DNA of 6,689 nt, from the NCBI GenBank assembly GCA_031273725.1, contig JAISRG010000055.1:1-6689 (forward strand). Reading direction: 5' to 3'. A model generated the notes under the pieces. It was not told the DNA's origin, did no database searches, and saw only the letters and a list, made by a program, of their open reading frames with translations. The DNA is from Puniceicoccales bacterium (lineage in GTDB: Bacteria > Verrucomicrobiota > Verrucomicrobiia > Opitutales > JAIRKQ01). Each line of letters starts with the position of its first letter. The stretch's first letter is position 1. Positions 1-5,616 of the stretch are shown here, one piece after another. A program made the translations under genes and the position numbers.

Positions 1-10
1 CAAGTAGTTT

Positions 11-39
11 TGTAAAAAATTTTAATTTCTTGTTTTACA
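11..39 (+). promoter_or_regulatory. Short inverted repeat upstream of malQ
   Basis: TGTAAAA (11-17) and its exact reverse complement TTTTACA (33-39) are separated by 15 very AT-rich bases and end 19 bases before the malQ start. The spacing would suit an operator or an upstream promoter element. In AT-rich DNA a 7-bp match is not rare, however, and I see no convincing -35/-10 pair. The window begins here, so the promoter may lie outside it. The repeat itself is read directly; any regulatory role is a guess. Confidence 0.2.
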
Positions 40-58
40 TGCGAAAAAATTTAAAAAT

Positions 59-1576
59 ATGGCCATGGGGATTTGGTCATGGTTAAATGGAAGAGGTAGT
101 GGCGTATTTTTACACATAAGTTCGCTGCCGGGAGGGCATGGAATTGGATGTTTTGGGAAATCGGCCAATGATTTTGTCAAATTTCTAACGACATCCGGGA
201 TGAAATATTGGCAAGTGTGCCCATTAAACCCAACGAGCTATGGGGACTCTCCCTATCAAAGTCCATCTGCCTTTGCGGGCAACCCATATTTCATCGATTT
301 GCGAGATCTCATCGGGGAAGGATTACTGGTCGATAGTGATTTACATGGGCTGGAGCCAATGCCGGAATCGTTCGTCAATTTCGGGGATTTGTATAAAAAT
401 TTTTGGCCGGTTTTAAAAACGGCATTTGGAAATTTTTTACATTTAAAGAAAGACGCCAAAAAATTTGATGATTTTTGCCAACGGTCCGCATGGTGGCTGG
501 ACAATTATGCTACCTTTATGGCAATTAAGGACCAATTTGGCGGCCGGCAGTGGATAGAATGGCCAAAGGAGTTTTCAAACCATCAAGTTGCAATGGGCAA
601 AGCAGGTTCCGATGAAAAACTTAGCCGAAGGGTAAATTTTTATAAATTTGCCCAATGGATATTTGATAGGCAATGGAATAAGTTGAAAAACTTTGCCAAT
701 GGCAGTGGAATCGAAATAATAGGAGACATTCCAATTTTTGTCGGCTTTGACAGCGCGGATGTCTGGGCAAATAGGCAAATTTTCAAATTGCAAAAGGATG
801 GATCTCCCAAATTTGTCGCAGGGGTCCCTCCGGATGCTTTTTCAAAAACTGGACAGCTGTGGGGAAATCCCGTCTACGACTGGGATATTTTAGCGGCCGA
901 TAATTTTTCATGGTGGACAAATCGAATAAAACGATGTGCGGAATTGTATGACGTGGTGCGTTTGGACCATTTCCGGGGATTTTGCGACTACTGGGAAATT
1001 CCTGCACCCGCCACCACCGGAATGGGAGGCAAATGGGAAAAATCTGTCGGAATAAAATTCTTCAAACATGTCAAAAAAATATTTCCCCACATAAAATTCA
1101 TAGCAGAGGATTTGGGATGCCTGAACGACGACGTTATACAATTGCTATGTGATACCGGGTTGCCGGGAATGAACGTATTGCACTTTGCATTCGATTGGAA
1201 TAATAAAAACAAATATCTTCCACACGGACATGAAAAAAACAGCGTGTTGTATCTTGGCACCCACGACAATGATACTACCGCCGGGTGGTTCCGCTCGTTA
1301 CCAGAGGACATAAAACACCAGGTGAGATGCTACTTGCGGACAAGTTGCGACGACGTCACCTGGGATTTTATCAAAAAGGCATATGAATCGCCGTCCAATT
1401 TGCTGATTCTGAGCATGCAAGACATCCTTAATCTCGGATCGGAGGCAAGATTTAACACCCCAAATACTCCATGCGGCAATTGGCAATGGCGGATGACAAG
1501 GGAACAATTTGATGGCCTGTGCGAATCCCAAACGCCACAATATTTATGTCACCTGCGAGACACCTATGGCCGGTAA
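59..1576 (+). CDS. malQ: 4-alpha-glucanotransferase (amylomaltase, GH77)
   Basis: This 505-residue cytoplasmic enzyme transfers alpha-1,4-glucan segments between maltodextrins (disproportionation), in glycogen or maltodextrin metabolism. The length matches compact bacterial amylomaltases of about 500 residues. Near the N-terminus is the family signature SSLPGGHGIG (21-30), followed by a sugar-binding region ending GDSPYQSPSAFAGNP (62-76). The catalytic residues of the family are all visible: nucleophile D303 in RLDHFRG, acid/base E350 in AEDLG, and D403 in THDNDT. The conserved C-terminal LGSEARFNTP (459-468) and GNWQWRM (473-479) are also present, so the enzyme looks intact. The start at 59 is the first ATG after a short AT-rich leader. 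A second ATG lies two codons later, and neither has a clear Shine-Dalgarno. No other maltose or glycogen gene is in the window. Family assignment is very secure; the pathway role is inferred. Confidence 0.96.
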   Translation: MAMGIWSWLNGRGSGVFLHISSLPGGHGIGCFGKSANDFVKFLTTSGMKYWQVCPLNPTSYGDSPYQSPSAFAGNPYFIDLRDLIGEGLLVDSDLHGLEPMPESFVNFGDLYKNFWPVLKTAFGNFLHLKKDAKKFDDFCQRSAWWLDNYATFMAIKDQFGGRQWIEWPKEFSNHQVAMGKAGSDEKLSRRVNFYKFAQWIFDRQWNKLKNFANGSGIEIIGDIPIFVGFDSADVWANRQIFKLQKDGSPKFVAGVPPDAFSKTGQLWGNPVYDWDILAADNFSWWTNRIKRCAELYDVVRLDHFRGFCDYWEIPAPATTGMGGKWEKSVGIKFFKHVKKIFPHIKFIAEDLGCLNDDVIQLLCDTGLPGMNVLHFAFDWNNKNKYLPHGHEKNSVLYLGTHDNDTTAGWFRSLPEDIKHQVRCYLRTSCDDVTWDFIKKAYESPSNLLILSMQDILNLGSEARFNTPNTPCGNWQWRMTREQFDGLCESQTPQYLCHLRDTYGR

Positions 1577-1634
1577 AATTTTGTTGACTCGAGGAGCATG
1601 GTGCCCAAAGACATGTGCAATTGTTCGGCGGGAA

Positions 1635-1922
1635 ATGCTTTCAAATTATCTAAAGTTTTTCGATAAAGTTTTCAAATTTCTTGCAGTTGCATTAATAGGA
1701 TTGTACAGAAACATTCTGTCGCCACTCAAAATTGCCCTATGGGGACAGTCTGCCCGGTGCAGATTTTATCCAACATGTTCAAATTTTGCCCAGTTGGTGT
1801 TTAGACGCTATGCCTTCCCCAGGGCATTTTATTTTTCCATGAGGCGAATTCTTCGATGTAATCCATTTTGGAAACGTAAAAGTTGCAGAGTAAAACCAGA
1901 TAAAAGATTGCTGCTGCCATAA
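1635..1922 (+). CDS. yidD: Membrane protein insertion efficiency factor YidD
   Basis: This small (95-residue) basic protein is of the YidD family, which acts at the inner face of the cytoplasmic membrane and assists YidC/Sec insertion of membrane proteins. The signature is clear: a hydrophobic/amphipathic N-terminus leading into LIGLYRNILSP (20-30), then CRFYPTCSNFA (42-52, C42 and C48), then RRILRCNPF (70-78, C75). About six extra residues lie between the ILSP and CRF motifs. The tail after CNPF is a Lys/Arg-rich stretch without the usual glycine/DPVP ending. I chose the ATG at 1635 because it gives a family-typical N-terminus. In-frame ATGs at 1566 and 1509 would overlap malQ by 11 and 68 bases and add 23 or 42 unrelated-looking residues. 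The Shine-Dalgarno before 1635 (GGCGGG) is unusually close to the start. The usual neighbours rnpA and yidC are absent; proximity to malQ suggests co-transcription. Confidence 0.88.
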   Translation: MLSNYLKFFDKVFKFLAVALIGLYRNILSPLKIALWGQSARCRFYPTCSNFAQLVFRRYAFPRAFYFSMRRILRCNPFWKRKSCRVKPDKRLLLP

Positions 1923-1951
1923 CCCAAGCAAATCTACCATTGCGTACTTCA

Positions 1952-2770
1952 CTATTTGTACTCCAATACTGCGTCGTCGGAAGAAGAAAGGGTGATTTTC
2001 CTGATTCTATGCAGGTTGTTTTTGCACTTTTCATTCAATAGGTAATCGAGTTTCATCAGTTGGAGACGAAAATTTTGCGACCCCAGCACAACGATTATTT
2101 CATTCTTTAAATGTAGCCCGATCGTCGACCAAATGGCCCCCGAGCGATTATCATAATTTCTGAGATCGAGAAATTTTATTAGCTGAAAAATATTTGGAAA
2201 TTCATCTTTCAATGTTAAAATGAGCTCTTTGACTGTAGACATTCCCGCTTGGGGAAGAAATTGGAACTTTTTCGTCTTGCTGGTCTTTAAAATCAAATTA
2301 ACTGACAATATGTCAGAAATATCCTCTCTACCATAGCAAACGGGAGAAAAAATTCTTCCATCCTCGCCGTCGACGAGGAACAATTTCTTTTCTCCATCAA
2401 CATTTGCAACAAATTTTAATATGGGCAAGCATTCGTTGACCTTTATAAATAGCGTATCGGGATAGCGTTTTTCTATGAAAACACTCCTAATTTGAGAAAT
2501 AATTTCCAGCCGCTCTTTCATGGAAGAAATATCCAGTGAAAACAAATCTGCGTCTCTTTTTATGCGCAGTTCGCGGGCCAACCACGCCGATGTAATCTTT
2601 CCGTTTGTGTTAAAGGTGACCTTTTTTAGCTCATTCGTCGGAGGAATGGATGCGTGAGAAAGTCTCATGTTCGATTTTTTGAAAAACACAGCCCCAGTTA
2701 TCACCAAAGCGATGCTTGCAAATACGAGCACCACCAGTAAAAATGTCTTCCAATTTTTCGTTAACTCCAT
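1952..2770 (-). CDS. ftsQ: FtsQ/DivIB-type cell division protein (POTRA domain)
   Basis: This 272-residue bitopic inner-membrane protein most resembles FtsQ/DivIB, which links FtsL/FtsB and the septal synthase in the divisome. It has a short cytoplasmic N-terminus with K5 and K8 and one transmembrane helix (about 9-30), followed by a linker. A POTRA-like domain (about 48-115) shows the family pattern: beta-strand KKVTF, helix, LFSLD (76-80), then IRSVFIEKRYPDTLFIKV (94-111), matching the V-x-K-x-x-P-x-T-L-x-I-x-V strand. Next comes the beta-domain entry ECLPILKF (113-120) with FLVDGEDGRIF (131-141), corresponding to the 'LVD-x-x-G-x-VF' motif. Overall sequence is divergent, so assignment rests on architecture and these motifs. 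The ATG at 2770 is the only sensible start, since an in-frame stop lies 15 bases upstream. The gene is not beside murC, ddl, ftsA or ftsZ here. It runs convergent to yidD and divergent from fabG. Another POTRA-bearing membrane protein is the main alternative. Confidence 0.8.
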   Translation of the reverse strand: MELTKNWKTFLLVVLVFASIALVITGAVFFKKSNMRLSHASIPPTNELKKVTFNTNGKITSAWLARELRIKRDADLFSLDISSMKERLEIISQIRSVFIEKRYPDTLFIKVNECLPILKFVANVDGEKKLFLVDGEDGRIFSPVCYGREDISDILSVNLILKTSKTKKFQFLPQAGMSTVKELILTLKDEFPNIFQLIKFLDLRNYDNRSGAIWSTIGLHLKNEIIVVLGSQNFRLQLMKLDYLLNEKCKNNLHRIRKITLSSSDDAVLEYK

Positions 2771-2904
2771 TGATCTTTGCCAAAGCTAAAACTTGGCTTA
2801 ATGTTACCAAATGTCCACCTGTTTTCAATTAAAATTTGTATCAAGAATATTTTCCCAAAAAGATTTCATTGACTAAAGCGAGCAACACAACATCACCATC
2901 TGCC
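2771..2904. promoter_or_regulatory. Divergent ftsQ-fabG intergenic region
   Basis: These 134 bases separate the ftsQ start (- strand) from the chosen fabG start and must carry promoters for both directions. No strong sigma70 match is visible. A weak fabG candidate is TTTCAA (2823-2828), 17 bases, AATATT (2846-2851). A weak ftsQ candidate on the minus strand is TTGAAA (2823-2828) with AACATT 17 bases on. The two weak candidates share the same bases on opposite strands. An odd palindrome CTTTG-C-CAAAG (2775-2785) sits 5-15 bases upstream of the ftsQ ATG and could be an operator half-structure. All these readings are tentative. Confidence 0.3.
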
Positions 2905-3654
2905 ATGGTTGAGCAAGAATTATCTGGAAAAATTTGCGTTGTAACCGGTGCAGGACGGGGAATTGGAAAGGCCATAGCCATATCCCTTGCAAAAATCGGC
3001 GGTCACATAATTTGCGTGAGCAAGTCCGAAGAAAGTTGTGGGGCCTCGGCACAGGACATCCGGGACCAGGGGTATTCCGCCGAGCATATGGCCGTCGACG
3101 TGTCTTCTGCGGAATCAGTCTCCGCAGCTTGCAAAAACATACTTGATAAATATTCCGCCGCCGATATCTTGATAAACAATGCCGGCATAACACGGGACAA
3201 TTTGATGTTGAAGATGTCCCAACTGGAGTGGCAGGAAGTTTTGGACACAAATTTGAACAGTTGTTTTTACTGGACCAAGAATTTATTGCATCCCATGATG
3301 AAGAAACGTTGGGGAAGAATTATAAACATGGCATCCATTGTTGGCTTGATAGGTAATTTTGGACAGGCGAACTACGCGGCAGCCAAAGCGGGAATAATTG
3401 GGTTTACAAAGTCCATAGCCAGGGAAGTTGCATCCAGAGGAATAACGGCAAATGCAGTGGCTCCAGGATTCATACGGACTGACATGACCAGTAAACTCAG
3501 TGAAAACATAGTAGCGGAATTGCTGAAAAATATCCCGATGAAAGAATTGGGAACGCCCGAAGATGTTGCGGAAACTGTAAAATTTTTATGTTCGCATGGG
3601 GCGAAATATGTAACGGGACACGTTATTAATGTCGACGGCGGAATGGTGATGTAA
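2905..3654 (+). CDS. fabG: 3-oxoacyl-[acyl-carrier-protein] reductase
   Basis: FabG uses NADPH to reduce 3-oxoacyl-ACP to 3-hydroxyacyl-ACP in type II fatty acid synthesis. This 249-residue copy is a classical short-chain dehydrogenase with every key element: cofactor loop TGAGRGIG (14-21), adenine-pocket D65, NNAG (91-94), catalytic N116, S144, Y157 and K161 (Y-x-x-x-K within NYAAAKAG), PGFIRTDM (187-194), and the C-terminal VDGGMVM. The start at 2905 places eight residues before the first beta-strand, as in known FabG proteins, but no Shine-Dalgarno precedes it. In-frame TTG codons at 2869 and 2836 would give 261 or 272 residues, with a Ser/Thr-rich extension lacking SDR features. The gene is followed 60 bases later by acpP and then fabF, the usual order of a fab cluster; fabD and fabH are not in the window. 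SDR family is certain. FabG function is strongly supported by the acpP-fabF context. Confidence 0.94.
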   Translation: MVEQELSGKICVVTGAGRGIGKAIAISLAKIGGHIICVSKSEESCGASAQDIRDQGYSAEHMAVDVSSAESVSAACKNILDKYSAADILINNAGITRDNLMLKMSQLEWQEVLDTNLNSCFYWTKNLLHPMMKKRWGRIINMASIVGLIGNFGQANYAAAKAGIIGFTKSIAREVASRGITANAVAPGFIRTDMTSKLSENIVAELLKNIPMKELGTPEDVAETVKFLCSHGAKYVTGHVINVDGGMVM

Positions 3655-3700
3655 AAAAGGCTTGCGTAGCAAAATAGGATTGTTTTGATGCGAAAGACAT

Positions 3701-3706
3701 AGGGGG
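3701..3706 (+). promoter_or_regulatory. Shine-Dalgarno of acpP
   Basis: AGGGGG lies 8 bases upstream of the acpP ATG and is the clearest ribosome binding site among the plus-strand genes here. fabG and malQ have none that is obvious, and fabF has only a weak AGAAAG. This fits the general expectation that acyl carrier protein is made in large excess over the enzymes that use it. The site also fixes the acpP start at 3715. Confidence 0.75.
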
Positions 3707-3714
3707 TTTTACTT

Positions 3715-3972
3715 ATGACAAACAATAATATAGAATCAAGAGTTAAGAAAATCATTATTGATCAATTGGACGTAAACGAAGAACAGGTGACGCTGGAGGC
3801 ATCGTTTCTCGACGACCTCGGGGCCGATTCTCTCGACACCGTTGAATTGGTAATGGCATTCGAAGAAGAGTTTAAGGATGAAATTAAGGGAGAAATTCCA
3901 GAATCCGAGGCTGAAAAGATGCGAACGGTTAAGGATGTCGTTGATTTCATCAACCAAAGAATAACTGACTAA
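3715..3972 (+). CDS. acpP: Acyl carrier protein
   Basis: This 85-residue acidic protein carries growing acyl chains on a 4'-phosphopantetheine arm for FabG, FabF and other fatty-acid enzymes in the cytoplasm. The attachment residue is S39 in the invariant GADSLDTVELVMAFEEEF segment (36-53). Helix I (about 5-18) and helix IV (about 72-81, TVKDVVDFIN) are recognisable. Compared with the E. coli protein, which reads EEEF-DT-EIPDEEAEK, this one reads EEEF-KDEIKG-EIPESEAEK. That is about four extra residues in the segment between helix II and helix III, making it longer than the usual 77-80 residues. A strong Shine-Dalgarno is present. It sits 60 bases after fabG and 22 bases before fabF, between two enzymes that act on its cargo. 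Identification is secure. Confidence 0.97.
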   Translation: MTNNNIESRVKKIIIDQLDVNEEQVTLEASFLDDLGADSLDTVELVMAFEEEFKDEIKGEIPESEAEKMRTVKDVVDFINQRITD

Positions 3973-3983
3973 TAGAAAGTCAG
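3965..3983 (+). promoter_or_regulatory. Hairpin spanning the acpP stop codon
   Basis: CTGACT (3965-3970) pairs perfectly with AGTCAG (3978-3983) around a 7-base loop. The 6-bp stem begins inside the last codons of acpP and ends 11 bases before the fabF ATG. The only Shine-Dalgarno-like sequence for fabF, AGAAAG (3975-3980), lies partly in the loop and partly in the 3' arm, so the hairpin could reduce fabF translation. It could also stabilise the 3' end of an acpP transcript. There is no U-tract, so it is not an intrinsic terminator. The structure is read from the sequence; the function is inferred. Confidence 0.4.
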
Positions 3984-3994
3984 CCCATCAAATA

Positions 3995-5263
3995 ATGGCC
4001 ACCATACGTGCAATTAATGGATTTGGGAAGCGTGTTGTCGTCACGGGAATTGGGCTTATTACTCCCGTTGGTATTGGGACAGACGAAACTTGGAAAAATT
4101 TAATAGCAGGGAAAAGTGGGATATCGGCGGTGACATCTTTCGATGCTAGCAACTATCCATGTCGTGTAGCCGGGGAGCTCAAAAATTTTAATGCCTCCGA
4201 TTTTATCGACAGCAGATCAATAAAGCGAAATGATGTGTATGCAATCTACGCAGTTGCTGCGGCAAGGTTTGCAATCGATGATGCGAAAATCAATCTCAAT
4301 GATGTTGATAGATCTCGCATCGGTGTCATCGTGGGGTCTGGCATTGGAGGAATGTCGACGATAACGGAGCAGATCAGGATTTTTCTCCAAAAGGGGCCCA
4401 GATATGTTTCTCCTTTTATGATTCCGGCCCTAATCGCGAATATTGCTTCTGGGATTATCGGCATGGAATTTGGATTAAAGGGTCCGAATTTTGGAGTTCT
4501 CAGTGCATGCGCGACGAGCACTCATTCAATTGGGGAAGCCTTCAATTGGCTGAAACTCGGCAAGGTAGATGCCATTCTCACCGGAGGCAGTGAGGCCGCC
4601 ATTACCCCCGTAAGTCTTGCCGGCTTCTGTTCCATGAGGGCCGTATCAACGGCACACAATGATACACCCGAGTCCGCCAGTCGACCATTTGATGCGACCC
4701 GCGACGGTTTTGTCATGGGGAACGGTGCTGGAGTCCTCATTCTGGAAACCTTGGAGCATGCGCAGGCCCGGGGAGCAAAAATTTACTGTGAAATCATTGG
4801 CTATGCCGCCAGTTGCGACGCGTATCATATAACTGCCCCCGATCCAAATGGAGATGGCCTTGTGAGATGCTATGAAGAACTATTTGCGGAAACGGGAGTG
4901 AATCCTTCCGACGTCCAGTATATCAATGCGCATGGTACGTCGACCCAGTACAATGATAAATATGAAACGATGGCCATAAGGAAATTTTTCGGAGATCACG
5001 CAGACAAGCTTTTTGTTAGTTCCACTAAGGGTGCTACTGGCCACCTACTAGGCGCGACCGGTGCCGTTGAGTCTGCCGTTTGCGCAAAAGCGATAGAGAC
5101 TGGAATCATTGCACCGACCATAAACTACTCTACTCCAGATCCAGCATGCGATCTCAATTATGTGCCAAACAAATCCATCAAGACAGATGTCCAGTATGCC
5201 ATCAATGAAAGCATGGGATTTGGTGGACAAAACGCGGTTTTGATGTTTAGAAAATTTCCCTGA
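3995..5263 (+). CDS. fabF: 3-oxoacyl-[acyl-carrier-protein] synthase II
   Basis: This beta-ketoacyl-ACP synthase condenses malonyl-ACP with acyl-ACP to extend chains by two carbons, with release of CO2, in type II fatty acid synthesis. It is 422 residues long, against about 412 in E. coli. The thiolase fold opens at KRVVVTGIGLITPVG (12-26). The Cys-His-His triad is complete: C172 in SACATSTHSIGEA, H313 in NAHGTSTQYND, H350 in STKGATGHLLGATGA, with the conserved K345. F409 in SMGFGGQN occupies the gatekeeper position; the usual motif is GFGG-T/H-N, and Gln here is a mild variant. The segment SRPFDATRDGFVMGNGAGVL (229-248) is also typical. FabF (KAS II) rather than KAS I or III is favoured by this C-H-H pattern, the TSTxxND motif and adjacency to acpP. 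The first ten residues before GKRVVV are slightly longer than usual. The gene ends in TGA with no obvious terminator directly after it. Confidence 0.96.
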   Translation: MATIRAINGFGKRVVVTGIGLITPVGIGTDETWKNLIAGKSGISAVTSFDASNYPCRVAGELKNFNASDFIDSRSIKRNDVYAIYAVAAARFAIDDAKINLNDVDRSRIGVIVGSGIGGMSTITEQIRIFLQKGPRYVSPFMIPALIANIASGIIGMEFGLKGPNFGVLSACATSTHSIGEAFNWLKLGKVDAILTGGSEAAITPVSLAGFCSMRAVSTAHNDTPESASRPFDATRDGFVMGNGAGVLILETLEHAQARGAKIYCEIIGYAASCDAYHITAPDPNGDGLVRCYEELFAETGVNPSDVQYINAHGTSTQYNDKYETMAIRKFFGDHADKLFVSSTKGATGHLLGATGAVESAVCAKAIETGIIAPTINYSTPDPACDLNYVPNKSIKTDVQYAINESMGFGGQNAVLMFRKFP

Positions 5264-5365
5264 AATCTCACTATCCCTGCCACCCTATTTGTCGGCATCT
5301 TCGATAATTTCACGGATACGGTGGGGTTTATGAAACTTGGCGTTGTCGCTATTAATTTTTCTTCT

Positions 5366-5428
5366 TTATTTTGAGATTCGCATATCCGTTATTTCAGTTA
5401 TTTTGCCCACTTACTTTGAAATTCGCGT
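5366..5428 (+). repeat. Imperfect 18-bp direct repeat
   Basis: TTATTTTGAGATTCGCAT (5366-5383) and TTACTTTGAAATTCGCGT (5411-5428) agree at 15 of 18 positions and start 45 bases apart. The spacing is close to four helical turns, which would suit a paired protein site, but it is also what a decayed duplication would give. No known binding motif is recognised. Confidence 0.45.
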
Positions 5429-5451
5429 CGACCATATATCAAAACACTTAT

Positions 5452-5487
5452 ACCAGGGAACTCTCAATGAATTGAGAATTCCCTGGT
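5452..5487. repeat. Long hairpin, possible bidirectional terminator
   Basis: ACCAGGGAA-C-TCTCAA (5452-5467) folds back on TTGAGA-A-TTCCCTGGT (5472-5487) with a TGAA loop. The arms are 16 bases with a single internal C/A mismatch, far above chance. It lies between two convergent genes, 188 bases after fabF and 129 bases after the stop of the minus-strand gene, so a shared transcription-end role is plausible. Neither side has the run of U expected of a classical intrinsic terminator; the minus-strand side offers only GTTTTG. An intergenic palindromic repeat element or an mRNA 3'-end stabiliser are alternatives. The structure is certain and its function is not. Confidence 0.7.
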
Positions 5488-5514
5488 GCGAGCCAATAAA
5501 CCTGAATCTCAGAT

Positions 5515-5557
5515 GGAAGTTATCAAATATAACCGTGGGTTTTCAGATTTAACTTCC
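5515..5557. repeat. Second inverted repeat in the gap
   Basis: GGAAGTTA (5515-5522) and TAACTTCC (5550-5557) are perfect 8-base inverted copies separated by 27 bases. A tiny CTGA-ATC-TCAG palindrome (5502-5512) precedes them. With the larger hairpin just upstream, roughly 105 bases hold three palindromes. The wide loop makes this a weak RNA hairpin; a protein site or a remnant of a small mobile element are possible. Confidence 0.4.
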
Positions 5558-5616
5558 TCAATTGTCGTTACCAATCTTTCAGGGCTTTCTCTTTCTCTTA
5601 CCGAAAACAGCCTTGG

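Larger units (their letters stand above)
5264..5616. other. 353-bp convergent intergenic region rich in inverted repeats
   Basis: This gap lies between the 3' ends of fabF (+) and the low-complexity gene (-). I find no convincing gene in it. It contains an imperfect 18-base direct repeat, a long hairpin and a second inverted repeat, listed separately. A polypyrimidine run (GCTTTCTCTTTCTCTTA, 5584-5600) lies near its right end. On the minus strand, a 22-codon stretch ending in a TAG near 5290 (IREIIEDADK at its C-terminal end) and a 35-codon stretch following the stop of the next gene look faintly protein-like. They could be remnants of decayed genes, but both are short enough to be chance. 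Confidence 0.6.

Noticed and set aside
988..1311. 107-codon minus-strand frame within malQ
   Set aside because: It is a shadow of the malQ coding strand, with no start signal and no family features.
1923..1951. Shared terminator between convergent yidD and ftsQ
   Set aside because: The 29 bases hold no inverted repeat or T-run that I can see.
2631..2828. 65-codon minus-strand frame overlapping the ftsQ start (TTG at 2828)
   Set aside because: It overlaps the well-supported membrane segment of FtsQ in another frame, has a non-ATG start and shows no family features.
2836..2904. Extended N-terminus for FabG from TTG at 2836 or 2869
   Set aside because: The extra Ser/Thr/Lys-rich residues are not part of the reductase fold. 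The ATG at 2905 gives the normal distance to the first beta-strand, although it lacks a clear ribosome site.
5264..5374. TGA read as tryptophan (code 4), because frames continue after the TGA stops of fabF and the low-complexity gene
   Set aside because: Tryptophans in malQ, fabG and fabF are encoded by TGG, FabF ends naturally at its TGA, and the downstream extensions are short enough for chance.
5337..5552. 71-codon plus-strand open frame in the gap after fabF
   Set aside because: It starts at TTG without a Shine-Dalgarno, runs through the long hairpin and has no recognisable motif. The repeated YFEIR reflects the DNA direct repeat.
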